64,000 nt of DNA. It comes from Thalassolituus maritimus. Lineage in GTDB: Bacteria > Pseudomonadota > Gammaproteobacteria > Pseudomonadales > Oceanobacteraceae. How positions within the stretch are numbered: the first letter of the stretch is position 1; every line of letters begins with the position of its first letter. Below the pieces are notes generated by a model. The model did no database searches. It saw nothing but the letters and a program-made list of their open reading frames with translations, and had not been told where the DNA came from. This document shows, one piece after another, positions 1-8,308 of the stretch. Made by a program: the position numbers and the translations under genes. Where the stretch lies: positions 62,001 to 126,000 of the forward strand of contig CAJWBH010000010.1 of assembly GCA_913019975.1 (NCBI GenBank), read 5' to 3'.

Positions 1-75
1 GAGTCGCTTCATCTAATCTTGCCGGAGCAAACCAGCTCTTTACTCTGTGGGAGCAAACCAGCTTTTCTACCCCCT

Positions 76-153
76 GTGGGAGCGAATCAGCCGAAGGCTA
101 TTCGCGATACCCCCATCGCTATTAGCCAGGCAAGCTGGCTGAATAGCTCCTAC
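76..153 (-). repeat. REP doublet (inverted orientation) left of the RAYT gene
   Basis: Two REP-like arms face each other: GTGGGAGCGAATCAGCCGAA with its partner GGCTATTCGCGAT, then ATCGCTATTAGCCAGGCAAG running to GCTCCTAC. The same doublet recurs in the opposite orientation at 948, 1167, 6639, 10732 and 11063. Each arm is itself an imperfect palindrome, so the RNA or single-stranded DNA would fold into a double hairpin. This is the typical substrate of REP-associated tyrosine transposases. Confidence 0.85.
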
Positions 154-229
154 ATGGAAAATGACCACCGTGTCGTGGAAGTGAGTCGCTTCATCTAACC
201 ATGTGGGAGCGAATCAACTCTTCTTACCC

Positions 230-262
230 GTGGGAGCGAATCAGCCGAAGGCTATTCGCGAT
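230..262 (-). repeat. Single REP arm next to the RAYT 3' end
   Basis: GTGGGAGCGAATCAGCCGAA followed by the GGCTATTCGCGAT half is one complete arm of the local REP family. It sits six bases beyond the stop codon of the RAYT gene. A truncated half arm (GTGGGAGCGAATCAA) lies just before it at 203-217. Confidence 0.75.
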
Positions 263-267
263 ACTGC

Positions 268-708
268 TCAAACCCAGACACTATTCCAGAATGGATACTC
301 TTTTACACTTTTGACTAATCCAGCTCTAAGAGGATTGGCAACAATATATCTCGCAGCAGGAAGTAATTCTGATTCTTTCCTTATCGCTCTGTCATGAAAC
401 CCTTTTGCCCAAAGCTTATCATTGATTAGCAGCTGCCTTTTTGCCCCTGCTTTTAGCCTTCGAATATAGTTAGAGATAGTGTCTGAATTGCCAAGTTGCA
501 TCAGAATATGAACATGGTCAGGCATGACTACCCAGCATAGAGCCTTGCTTTGCTTGAGTATCGTTTCGGACTCTATACATTGGCTCAGGCACTTGGCATT
601 CTCCCATTTCTGGAAGTGCTTTACGCGCATGTGGGTAGTGAAGGTAAGAAGATATACCTGGTTATCTATAGATTGCCTGCCAAGCCTTAACTGGCTGTAT
701 CCATGCAT
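268..708 (-). CDS. REP-associated tyrosine transposase (RAYT, Y1_Tnp/IS200-like family)
   Basis: The product of 146 aa is a single-domain HUH transposase of the TnpA-REP type, which nicks and joins single-stranded REP hairpins. The HUH motif is visible as MPDHVHIL in mid protein. The C-terminal part has the family signature AARYIVANPLRAGLV, preceded by LWAKGFHDRAIR. The N-terminal strand QVYLLTFTT is also typical. Length fits compact RAYTs (about 140-170 aa). The catalytic Tyr would lie in the ARYIVANP helix. The gene is flanked on both sides by REP arms in opposite orientation, as expected for a domesticated RAYT that mobilises REPs in trans. It looks intact. Confidence 0.88.
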   Translation of the reverse strand: MHGYSQLRLGRQSIDNQVYLLTFTTHMRVKHFQKWENAKCLSQCIESETILKQSKALCWVVMPDHVHILMQLGNSDTISNYIRRLKAGAKRQLLINDKLWAKGFHDRAIRKESELLPAARYIVANPLRAGLVKSVKEYPFWNSVWV

Positions 709-947
709 GACGTAATCATCCTTGATTAGCGATATTTGAGGTTAACTGACTGGTGGTGCTCAAGCAAACTCCTAATCGCGAATAGCCTCCGGCTGATTCG
801 CTCCCACAGGGCCAGGAGAACTTCTCACAGGGCCAGGAGAACTTCTCACAGGGCAAGGTAAGTTGGTTCGCTCCCACTGGGTTAGGGGAGCTTCCCACAG
901 GGTAAATTGGTTCGCTATCACTTTCGTTGTTTGATGATTTTCTCTTT

Positions 948-1026
948 GTGGGAGCTATTCAGCCAGCTTGCCTGGCTAATAGCGATGGGGTTTATCGCGA
1001 ATAGCCTCCGGCTGATTCGCTCCCAC
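948..1026 (+). repeat. REP doublet (BIME-like)
   Basis: Arm A, GTGGGAGCTATTCAGCCAGC through GGCTAATAGCGAT, is followed by arm B inverted, ATCGCGAATAGCCTCCGGCT through GCTCCCAC. It is in the opposite orientation to the copy at 76-153. Confidence 0.85.
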
Positions 1027-1166
1027 AGGGCCAGGAGAACTTCTCACAGGGCCAGGAGAACTTCTCACAGGGCAAGGTAAGTTGGTTCGCTCCCACTGGG
1101 TTAGGGGAGCTTCCCACAGGGTAAATTGGTTCGCTATCACTTTCGTTGTTTGATGATTTTCTCTTT

Positions 1167-1245
1167 GTGGGAGCTATTCAGCCAGCTTGCCTGGCTAATA
1201 GCGATGGGGTTTATCGCGAATAGCCTCCGGCTGATTCGCTCCCAC
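1167..1245 (+). repeat. REP doublet, second tandem copy
   Basis: This repeats 948-1026 exactly 219 bases downstream, as part of the tandem duplication. It changes only at the outer end, where CACGGGG replaces CACAGGG. Confidence 0.85.
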
Positions 1246-1343
1246 GGGGTTAGGAGAACTTCTCACAGGGCCAGGAGAACTTCTCACAGGGCCAGGTAAG
1301 ATGATTCGCTCCCATAGGGTTAGATGAAGCGACTCCCCCAACC

Positions 1344-1360
1344 TTGGCCCACCTTTTGCA
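1344..1360 (+). promoter_or_regulatory. Sigma-54 promoter for flgJKL
   Basis: TTGGCCCACCTTTTGCA has the -24 GG (1346-1347) and -12 GC (1358-1359) separated by exactly 10 bases, matching TTGGCAC-N5-TTGCA closely. The predicted start is about 1371, leaving a very short leader that begins almost at the Shine-Dalgarno AGAGGTG (1372-1378). It lies 9 bases inside the last REP-edge motif, so the inverted flgJKL operon carries its own promoter. Confidence 0.75.
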
Positions 1361-1384
1361 ATCTCCTCTGTAGAGGTGCATTGC

Positions 1385-2407
1385 ATGATTCAGAATTCAC
1401 ACAACGCGGCAAACGTATTTACTGATATTAACGGGCTTCAGGGCATCCGTGCGCTGGGTAAATCCGACCAGGATGCCGCGTTGAAAGAGGTCGCAAAACA
1501 GTTCGAATCTATGTTCGTCAGTATGATGCTGAAGTCCATGCGTGACGCCTCAGATGTCTTTTCTGAAGACTCTCTTTTCAGCTCTCCGGAAGCCGATTTC
1601 TACCAGAATATGTACGACGATCAGATGGCTGTATCCCTCACGGAAGGCGAGGGCACGGGCCTTGCCGAGGTTATCCACCGTCAGCTGATGTCACAATACG
1701 GTACAAACCCAGATGCCACGGGTAAGGTCGATCAGAGTCAGATTTTCGGCCGTCGTTTTACCGGAATTTCGCAAACCATCAAGCGTGTTGAAGAAGAGCT
1801 GGATAAGCTTCCACAGCGTCCTGCGCCGGTCGATGATTCCAATGTCGATACTAATCAATCAGCCACCACTGGTGCCGGTACTAAGGGGCAAAGCTTTGCC
1901 TCTCCGGCAGAATTTGTTGCCGCTGTTTATCCTTACGCTGAACGCGTCGGTGCTGATCTGGGCGTTGATCCAAAAGCGATTGTTGCTCAAGCCGCGCTTG
2001 AAACAGGTTGGGGTAAGTACACCATCAAAGGTGAAGATGGTCGCCCATCGAACAATCTGTTTGGTATTAAAGCCGACAGCCGTTGGGATGGCGATGTGGT
2101 CAGCATCCAGACACACGAATACCGTCAGGGTGTAAAAGTGAACGAGCAGGCAGACTTCCGTTCATACGCATCACTTGAAGACGGCCTTCAGGATTACGCG
2201 AACTTCCTGCGTGACTCAACACGCTACCAGAGTGCCATTAACGAGCAATCCAGTGGCGAGACATATGGCCATGCGTTGCAGCAGGGTGGCTATGCTACTG
2301 ACCCCAACTACGGCAATAAAGTAGAGCGCATTTACAACGGCGATCTTCTCAACAATACGCTGAATAGAATGCTGAACGCCACTACGCTGGAGAACCAGGA
2401 TGGGTAA
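1385..2407 (+). CDS. flgJ: FlgJ, rod-binding protein and peptidoglycan hydrolase
   Basis: FlgJ caps the growing flagellar rod and opens the peptidoglycan for it in the periplasm. The product is 340 aa. The N-terminal rod-binding domain (about residues 20-110) contains VAKQFESMFVSMMLKSMR. The C-terminal glucosaminidase domain (about 175-325) contains the AALETGWGKYT catalytic segment and NNLFGIKAD. The ATG at 1385 is preferred to an in-frame GTG at 1376, because AGAGGTG lies six bases before it and the GTG would fall inside that Shine-Dalgarno. Its stop overlaps the flgK start by 8 bases, so translation is probably coupled. It is transcribed opposite to flgFGHI, whereas in Pseudomonas these genes form one operon. 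Confidence 0.95.
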   Translation: MIQNSHNAANVFTDINGLQGIRALGKSDQDAALKEVAKQFESMFVSMMLKSMRDASDVFSEDSLFSSPEADFYQNMYDDQMAVSLTEGEGTGLAEVIHRQLMSQYGTNPDATGKVDQSQIFGRRFTGISQTIKRVEEELDKLPQRPAPVDDSNVDTNQSATTGAGTKGQSFASPAEFVAAVYPYAERVGADLGVDPKAIVAQAALETGWGKYTIKGEDGRPSNNLFGIKADSRWDGDVVSIQTHEYRQGVKVNEQADFRSYASLEDGLQDYANFLRDSTRYQSAINEQSSGETYGHALQQGGYATDPNYGNKVERIYNGDLLNNTLNRMLNATTLENQDG

Positions 2408-5375
2408 TATTCTCGATATTGGTATCTCCGGCCTTAAGGCGCAACAAACCGCACTGACGATCACGGGTAACAACATTACCAATGCGGGGACGGAAGGCTA
2501 CTCTCGTCAGGAAGTCAGCTTTACCGAAAATAATCCGCAGTTTACTAATGGCATTTGGGTGGGCTCAGGCGTCAATGTGGATTCGGTTCGTCGCGTATAC
2601 GATCAGTTTCTGACGGAGCAATTGCGCCGCGACACCTCAACGTTTAACGAATTTAATGCTCTGGCGGTTAACGCCGAGCAAATCAATAGCCTACTCGCCG
2701 ATAGCGGTACTGGTGTGCAGCCAGGGCTCGAGAATATGTTCGGTGCTTTGCAGGCTACGGTGGACGACCCTTCATCTCTGCCTGCTCGTGAAGTATTGAT
2801 CAGCGAAGCCAATGGTCTTGTCGATCGCTTCAGCGCTATTAGTGATCGTCTGTTCGAGCAGAACGATATTATCAACGGCCAGATGGAAGTGATTGCTGGT
2901 GAGATTACCACCATCGCGGAATCCATTGCTGAACTGAACGAGCAGATTCAGTTTGCCTCAGCATCAGCTCAGGGGATCGAACCAAGCGAGCTTCTCGACC
3001 AACGCGACCGCCTGTTAAAAGAGCTATCCGAATATGTTCAGGTAAATATAGTTGAGCAGGACGACAGCGTCTTCAACGTTTTTATCGGTAATGGTCAGGC
3101 GCTGGTGGTAGGTAACGAATTCAACGAAGTATTTACCGATGTAGGCGCGAAAGACCCCTCTCGTGTGGATATCTATTTCCGTAAAGGTACTGCTGTTCAG
3201 AACGTCACGCGTGAAATTACTGGCGGACAACTCGGCGGCATCCTTGATTTTCGTGATCAGGTACTTGATCCGAGCCTCAACCAGCTTGGTCGCTTGGGAT
3301 TGGTTATCGCCCAAACGATGAACGATCAGCACAAACTAGGCGTTGATTACGATGGCATTAAAGGTGAAAACTTTTTCACTGACATTAATGAGCCAACGAA
3401 AACTTACCAGCGTGTGCTGGGAGATCGTAATAACGCAGATCCCGATGATCGGGTGATTGCCGTCGAAATCAAAGACGCAACTCAGTTAACCACGAGTGAC
3501 TATGAAATTCGTTTTGTCGGCCCGGACGATTATACCTATCGTGTTTTCCGTAACGATACGGGTGAGTTATTACAGACTAACGCTCTGAGCGGCGCATTTC
3601 CTGAGTCGATTGAAATTGACGGAATGGAAATCCGTTTCGAAGCAGGCACGTTTCAGCAGAATGACCGCTTTCTGATTTCACCGACGCGTCGTGAATCTCA
3701 GAATCTGGACATGAACATTACCCGTGCTGAGCAGGTCGCACTCGCGTCTCCAATCAGCACTGATACAGCGATTGGTAATCGTGGTAACGCCACTATTGAC
3801 CAGGGGCAGGTGTACGACCTTGGTACATCGTATTTTTCAGAAGAGGGCGAAATGACGCCACCGCTTCTGATTCGTTTTACGTCACCGACCACATACGACG
3901 TACTGGATAATACCGACCCAGGAAACCCGATTCCGTTATTTCCGCCACTGATGAATCAGACCTTCACGCCGGGTATCAGTAACAGCATATTGCCTGAAGA
4001 CGAAGGTAAAACCGCGTTCACAAGCTTTGGTGGTGTGCTGCCGGTTTCTCCGACCTATCAACAGAATGGCACCAGCGTAGACTCAGTAAATGGCTTCTTC
4101 CCTGAGCGCATTGATATTGGCTTTACCAATCCGAACAACGGCTTAACCGCCAACCAGCGCACATTGATCACGCCATTAAATGCCACTGCCCGTGAAATTG
4201 CAGAATCACTCAGCAAACGCGACGGTGTTGAGGCGTCTGCTCGTACCACGGTTGAGATCACCGATCTTGAAACCGATAGCGTTGATTTTCTCGATACCGA
4301 ATTTACTTTAAACGGAGTTGTACTGACGCAAACCCTGGGGCCAAACCAGAATCAATACGATGCGAATTACCCGGCCGAAGTCCCCGATCCGATCACACTG
4401 AACTTTCTGGCCGATCGTATTAATGCCAACTACGAACTGCAGGATGCAGGCATCGTCGCCCGAAGTGACGGTGGTAAGCTGACCATCATTGATTTAAATG
4501 GCGATGATCTCGACTTCGAACTGCGCGGTGACGCCGGCGACAGCTTCCGCATAGGCAACGGCATTGATATCCCGTTGACAGCTACTGCCATGGAAACCGA
4601 AGACCCGCTGAGTAAATACGAAGGTTACGACTTCTCAGAAGGTGGCCCCTACATTTACGAGTTCAGTGATCCTTCTCAGGGCACAATTTCATTCGAAATG
4701 ACCGGCACCTTTGCAACCGGTGACGACCTTTTCGATGGATTCCGCCAGGCGATAGAAAACTCAGGCTACGTGTTCTCAGGTAACGTCGACGTTGATATCA
4801 GCGAAAAAGGGCAGGTCACTTTTCAGCCTCGCCTCGAAGTCAGCGGTGCAGGCACGGTCGGCAGTAATAAAGTATCGATTGGTGGTCAGGTAAAAGTGAT
4901 CGTCGACGAACACTACGACCTGAATATCGCACCGCCGGGCAACAACCTATTCCCAACCGATCCGGTGGGTGAGCCTGTGGCCTTCGGTTTCCATGTAAAT
5001 ATCGACGGCATTGCTGAAGTCGGCGACGAATTCACCGTCGATTTTAACAGCGACGGCACTTCTGACAGCCGTAACGGCGTAGAAATGGCGGCACTGCAAA
5101 GCACCAAAACAGTGAACGGCCAGAGTAGCTACACAGATTCTTATGCGCGTCTGGTCGAGGTTGTTGGCTCAGTCACGAGCAGAGCGCAGATCAATCGTGA
5201 CTCATCTGAAGTGCTGCTGCGTAACTCGCAGACTGCCGTAGATGCAACGTCCGGCGTCAACCTCGATGAAGAAGCCGCCGCACTGATTAAATACGAACTG
5301 GCCTATAACGCCAGTGCCCAGGTCATTCAGGTGGCTCGGGATATTTTCGACACCCTGATCAGCACCTTCCGATAG
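2400..5375 (+). CDS. flgK: FlgK, hook-filament junction protein 1 (very long)
   Basis: FlgK (HAP1) forms the first junction zone between hook and filament and is exported by the flagellar type III system. The conserved N-terminus (ISGLKAQQTALTITGNNITN) and C-terminus (EEAAALIKYELAYNASAQVI) fold together as the D0/D1 coiled coils. The product is 991 aa against about 550 in E. coli and about 680 in Pseudomonas. The extra length lies in the surface-exposed middle, roughly residues 320-880, which is rich in acidic residues and beta-type sequence. No frameshift or internal stop is seen. It overlaps flgJ by 8 bases and precedes flgL by 15 bases. Confidence 0.95.
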   Translation: MGNILDIGISGLKAQQTALTITGNNITNAGTEGYSRQEVSFTENNPQFTNGIWVGSGVNVDSVRRVYDQFLTEQLRRDTSTFNEFNALAVNAEQINSLLADSGTGVQPGLENMFGALQATVDDPSSLPAREVLISEANGLVDRFSAISDRLFEQNDIINGQMEVIAGEITTIAESIAELNEQIQFASASAQGIEPSELLDQRDRLLKELSEYVQVNIVEQDDSVFNVFIGNGQALVVGNEFNEVFTDVGAKDPSRVDIYFRKGTAVQNVTREITGGQLGGILDFRDQVLDPSLNQLGRLGLVIAQTMNDQHKLGVDYDGIKGENFFTDINEPTKTYQRVLGDRNNADPDDRVIAVEIKDATQLTTSDYEIRFVGPDDYTYRVFRNDTGELLQTNALSGAFPESIEIDGMEIRFEAGTFQQNDRFLISPTRRESQNLDMNITRAEQVALASPISTDTAIGNRGNATIDQGQVYDLGTSYFSEEGEMTPPLLIRFTSPTTYDVLDNTDPGNPIPLFPPLMNQTFTPGISNSILPEDEGKTAFTSFGGVLPVSPTYQQNGTSVDSVNGFFPERIDIGFTNPNNGLTANQRTLITPLNATAREIAESLSKRDGVEASARTTVEITDLETDSVDFLDTEFTLNGVVLTQTLGPNQNQYDANYPAEVPDPITLNFLADRINANYELQDAGIVARSDGGKLTIIDLNGDDLDFELRGDAGDSFRIGNGIDIPLTATAMETEDPLSKYEGYDFSEGGPYIYEFSDPSQGTISFEMTGTFATGDDLFDGFRQAIENSGYVFSGNVDVDISEKGQVTFQPRLEVSGAGTVGSNKVSIGGQVKVIVDEHYDLNIAPPGNNLFPTDPVGEPVAFGFHVNIDGIAEVGDEFTVDFNSDGTSDSRNGVEMAALQSTKTVNGQSSYTDSYARLVEVVGSVTSRAQINRDSSEVLLRNSQTAVDATSGVNLDEEAAALIKYELAYNASAQVIQVARDIFDTLISTFR

Positions 5376-5390
5376 GGTGAGGAGTAAATT

Positions 5391-6629
5391 ATGAGAATTG
5401 CAACGCTCCAGTCATTTAACCTCGGACTCAATGCCATCCTCGATGCGCAGGCGTCTGTGAATAAAACACAGCAACAGGTCTCCAGTGGCCGCCGGGTATT
5501 AACCCCCGCCGATGACCCGATTGCATCGACAAAAATCCTGCAATTGCAGCAGGATCTCGCACAGCGCGACCAATACGACCGCAACATGACGGCCGCTGAC
5601 AATCGCCTGAAACTTGAAGAATCGTCGCTGGAATCCATTACCGAAGCCTTAACGCGTTTGCAGGAACTCACCGTCAATGCCGGTTCGGGTACGCTCACCA
5701 TTACTGACCGACAGGCGATTTCTGCAGAAATCGGCCAACTCGAAGATCAACTCGCCGCGCTCTTTAACACCAAAGATCCGAACGGCGAATTTATCTTTGG
5801 TGGCTTCAAAGGCGCGACACAACCATTTCAACAGAAAGACAATGGTCGCTACGAATATCAGGGCGACGAAGGGCAGCGCTATCTGGCGATTGGTGACACA
5901 ACGCGCGTTGCGACGGGCGACAACGGCAAAAAACTGTTCGTTGATGTCCGCGCCGCCAAAAACACCTTCACATCCTCGGTCAACCCGCTGAACACAGGCA
6001 CGACTCAGGTAAATGCAGGGTTTGTGGTAGACGAAGAAGCCTACGGCGAATTCTACCCGGATGACCTGATCGTCACCTTTAATCCTGAGGCTGCTATTGA
6101 CCCGCCGGGGCCAAACTACACCATACGCCGCGCATCCGATGGCCGCGTTGTCGATGGCATTGCTGATCGTGCGTACTCAAAAGGTGCTGAAATCGTTGCG
6201 GCGGGCATCAGTATAAAGATCTCCGGTGACCCAAAGCCGGGCGATGAAGTACTGGCAAAATCCAGCCCGAAACAAAGCATCACAGATACCGTATTCCGGT
6301 TAAGACAGGGCCTCGATACCCTGCAAGACAACCCGACGGACTCAGCGACCCTCGATATTCTGATCGAAGATACCCTGACCAACCTCGCCAACGCCCAGAC
6401 ATCCGTATCTGAAGTGCGTAGCCAGCTGGGTGCGCGGTTAAACGTGGTCGAAAATGCACGAAACCTCAGCGACGACGTGCGGCTCGTCAGCCAGGAAGTG
6501 CTGTCAGAATTGTCGGATGTGGATTTTGCCGAAGCCGTTAGCCGATTGAGTTTGCAGACATTCCTGCTGGAAGCCGCTCAGCAGAGCTACACCACCATCA
6601 GCCGATTGTCGTTGTTCAACCAGTTGTAA
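5391..6629 (+). CDS. flgL: FlgL, hook-filament junction protein 3
   Basis: FlgL (HAP3) connects FlgK to the flagellin filament. The 412-aa product has the flagellin-like N-terminus (MRIATLQSFNLGLNAILDAQ, then QQQVSSGRRVLTPADDP). The C-terminal coiled coil (DVDFAEAVSRLSLQTFLLEA) is also typical. Length is normal for the family. GGTGAGGAG provides a strong ribosome-binding site. It is the last gene of the flgJKL operon and converges on the FliT-like gene at 6791, with a REP doublet between them. Confidence 0.95.
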   Translation: MRIATLQSFNLGLNAILDAQASVNKTQQQVSSGRRVLTPADDPIASTKILQLQQDLAQRDQYDRNMTAADNRLKLEESSLESITEALTRLQELTVNAGSGTLTITDRQAISAEIGQLEDQLAALFNTKDPNGEFIFGGFKGATQPFQQKDNGRYEYQGDEGQRYLAIGDTTRVATGDNGKKLFVDVRAAKNTFTSSVNPLNTGTTQVNAGFVVDEEAYGEFYPDDLIVTFNPEAAIDPPGPNYTIRRASDGRVVDGIADRAYSKGAEIVAAGISIKISGDPKPGDEVLAKSSPKQSITDTVFRLRQGLDTLQDNPTDSATLDILIEDTLTNLANAQTSVSEVRSQLGARLNVVENARNLSDDVRLVSQEVLSELSDVDFAEAVSRLSLQTFLLEAAQQSYTTISRLSLFNQL

Positions 6630-6638
6630 GCAGCCGAT

Positions 6639-6716
6639 GTAGGAGCTATTCAGCCAGCTTGCCTGGCTAATAGCGATGGGGGTATCGCGAATAGCCTTCG
6701 GCTGATTCGCTCCCAC
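6639..6716 (+). repeat. REP doublet between convergent flgL and the flgI operon
   Basis: The doublet begins 10 bases after the flgL stop and has the same arm order as 948-1026. It is followed by a run of ten G (6717-6726) and by GTTAGATGAAGCG (6753-6765), which shares 13 bases with the REP-edge motif at 1319-1335. Its position suggests a role as hairpin barrier between converging transcripts. Confidence 0.82.
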
Positions 6717-6790
6717 GGGGGGGGGGTAAAAAAGCTGATTTGCTCACACAAGGTTAGATGAAGCGCCCCCTCCTACAAAACCCAGCAACT

Positions 6791-7081
6791 TCACATCAAA
6801 TACTTTTTGACGTTCTTCTGGCCTTGCTGTTGTGTGCCCACTTGCTTCTGCTCAGCTTTTAATTGCTCAAGCAATTCCTGCTCTTCTTTGAGCAGGTCTT
6901 CCAGAAATACTTGCTGTTCGTTGGTCAGGTCGATGAGGTCACTGACTTGAGAAAACCACTCACGCATCAGTTCGTTTCGTTTTTGAATGCGTTCTTCGAC
7001 GCCTTCTTTTACGCCCTGGCGTATCAGTGAGCGAAGTTCGAGCGAGAGGTTTTTTACCTGGCTAAATAGGTCGTTATTCAT
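6791..7081 (-). CDS. Small coiled-coil protein, probable FliT-like flagellar chaperone
   Basis: The product has 96 aa, almost entirely charged helix ([40 protein letters not shown]) and ends KNVKKYL. Size, amphipathic helices and an internal basic-hydrophobic loop ([10 protein letters not shown]) resemble FliT-type export chaperones, which hold filament-cap or junction proteins. The ATG overlaps the flgI stop in an ATGA, so it is translationally coupled to flgI. It occupies the place where flgJ sits in a standard flgFGHIJKL operon. The family assignment is by pattern only; it could be another small flagellar helical protein. Confidence 0.5.
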   Translation of the reverse strand: MNNDLFSQVKNLSLELRSLIRQGVKEGVEERIQKRNELMREWFSQVSDLIDLTNEQQVFLEDLLKEEQELLEQLKAEQKQVGTQQQGQKNVKKYLM

Positions 7082-8178
7082 ATGACGATTAATTCTGCTT
7101 TGAGGGCACCGGCTTGTTTCATGGCTTCGAGTATTGCCATGAGGTCTCCGGGGGCGGCGCCAATTTCATTTACGGCTTTGACGATGTCGTCGAGCGTGAC
7201 GCCAGGGCCGAACTTAAACATGCGACTGTCTGCACCATCATCGATGTTGATATTGGTTTGTGGTACGACCACTGTCTCGCCTTCGGCCAGTGCATTGGGT
7301 TGAGCCACTTCGAAGTCTTCGGTGATGGTGACGGTTAGACTACCGTGCGTCACGGCCACCGGTTCTATCTGTACTTTTTGCCCCATTACGATGGTGCCGG
7401 TACGGGAATTAATAATAATTTTCGCGCGCTCGGTGCCGGTTTCTATTTCAAGATTTTCGATCACCGACAGGTATGCAACGCGCTGGCTTGTGTCTCGCGG
7501 AGCACTGACCCGGATACTGGTAGCGTCGAGTGCTTCGGCGGTGCCGGGCCCCAGTAGTTCGTTGATTTTATCGGTCATTGAGCGCGCTGTAGTGAAGTCT
7601 GGCTGGTCGAGGTTGAAGATCAGGCTGTCGCCACGACCGAAGCTGCTCGGTACGGCTTGCTCTACCGTTGCGCCGTTGGGGATACGGCCGACGCTGGGGA
7701 CGTTGACGGTAATACTTGAGCCGTCGTTGCCTTCAGCACCAAAGCCACCGACGACGAGGTTACCCTGCGCAACCGCGTAAATGCCGCCATCAGCGCCTTT
7801 TAATGGGGTAAATAACAGTGAGCCGCCGCGCAGGCTTTTGGCATTGCCCAGTGATGATACGGTCACGTCGACTCGCTGGCCGGGTTTGGAGAACGGCGGC
7901 AGTTCTGCAGTAACAGATACGGCAGCGACATTTTTGAGTTTCGGGTCAGTTCCTTGCGGTAGGGTGATCCCGAACTCGTTCATCATGTTGCGGAAAGTCT
8001 GTGTGGTAAACGGGGCTTTATCGCCCGTACCATCGAGGCCAACCACCAGCCCGTAACCGATCAATTGGTTTGAACGCACGCCTGATATGCTGGTGATGTC
8101 TTTGATTCGCTCCGCATGGGCCAGAGCTGGAATCGTGCTGACCAGCATTATGACGAGTAATTGACGCCAGTTTTTCAT
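7078..8178 (-). CDS. flgI: FlgI, flagellar P-ring protein
   Basis: FlgI assembles the P ring around the distal rod in the peptidoglycan layer. The 366-aa precursor has a Sec signal peptide (about residues 1-22, ending PALAHA). The mature start [20 protein letters not shown] is diagnostic, followed by [12 protein letters not shown]. The C-terminus [18 protein letters not shown] is also conserved. It lies downstream of flgH, separated by about 130 bases that contain a single REP arm, and overlaps the FliT-like gene by 4 bases. Confidence 0.96.
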   Translation of the reverse strand: MKNWRQLLVIMLVSTIPALAHAERIKDITSISGVRSNQLIGYGLVVGLDGTGDKAPFTTQTFRNMMNEFGITLPQGTDPKLKNVAAVSVTAELPPFSKPGQRVDVTVSSLGNAKSLRGGSLLFTPLKGADGGIYAVAQGNLVVGGFGAEGNDGSSITVNVPSVGRIPNGATVEQAVPSSFGRGDSLIFNLDQPDFTTARSMTDKINELLGPGTAEALDATSIRVSAPRDTSQRVAYLSVIENLEIETGTERAKIIINSRTGTIVMGQKVQIEPVAVTHGSLTVTITEDFEVAQPNALAEGETVVVPQTNINIDDGADSRMFKFGPGVTLDDIVKAVNEIGAAPGDLMAILEAMKQAGALKAELIVI

Positions 8179-8257
8179 CGTTTAATCCGTAGTTGCGCAG
8201 TTTTTGCCGTTACAGGAGCGTTTGGAAGGGAATGATGCGAAGGGTGTGCCAATTGGT

Positions 8258-8297
8258 GATCGCGCATAGCCAGACAAGCTGGCTGAAGCGCTCCTAC
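8258..8297 (-). repeat. Single REP arm between flgH and flgI
   Basis: GATCGCGCATAGCCAGACAA continuing to GCTCCTAC is a diverged copy of arm A alone, without its partner. It sits in the 130-base flgH-flgI gap, where co-transcribed flagellar genes are normally packed tightly. It could stabilise or attenuate the message. Confidence 0.7.
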
Positions 8298-8308
8298 AAA
8301 ATATTGAA

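Larger units (their letters stand above)
775..1300. repeat. 219-bp tandem duplication in the REP array
   Basis: Bases 775-993 and 994-1212 read as identical copies of a 219-bp unit. Each has a REP arm, two 'ggccaggagaacttctcaca' segments, a diverged 'ttcgctcccactgggttag' segment and the AT-rich spacer 'ttcgttgtttgatgatttt'. A third, diverging copy starts at 1213. The interval 709-1343 contains no credible gene and is wholly REP-derived. Confidence 0.85.
183..1335. mobile_element. RAYT-REP module bounded by a perfect 17-bp inverted repeat
   Basis: GAGTCGCTTCATCTAAC at 183-199 is exactly reverse-complementary to 1319-1335. Between them lie a REP arm (230-262), the RAYT gene (268-708) and a REP array (775-1300). 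A further copy of the 16-base motif is at 1-16, and a 13-base copy (GTTAGATGAAGCG) at 6753-6765 follows another REP. The motif therefore marks edges of REP clusters in this genome. Whether it is a true mobile-element end is inference; no target-site duplication was identified. Confidence 0.5.

Noticed and set aside
716-898. Short minus-strand ORF within REP DNA
   Set aside because: Its sequence is translated REP repeats (repeated EKFSWPC-like units) with no ribosome-binding site. The same applies to frames at 1195-1386 and 10946-11143.
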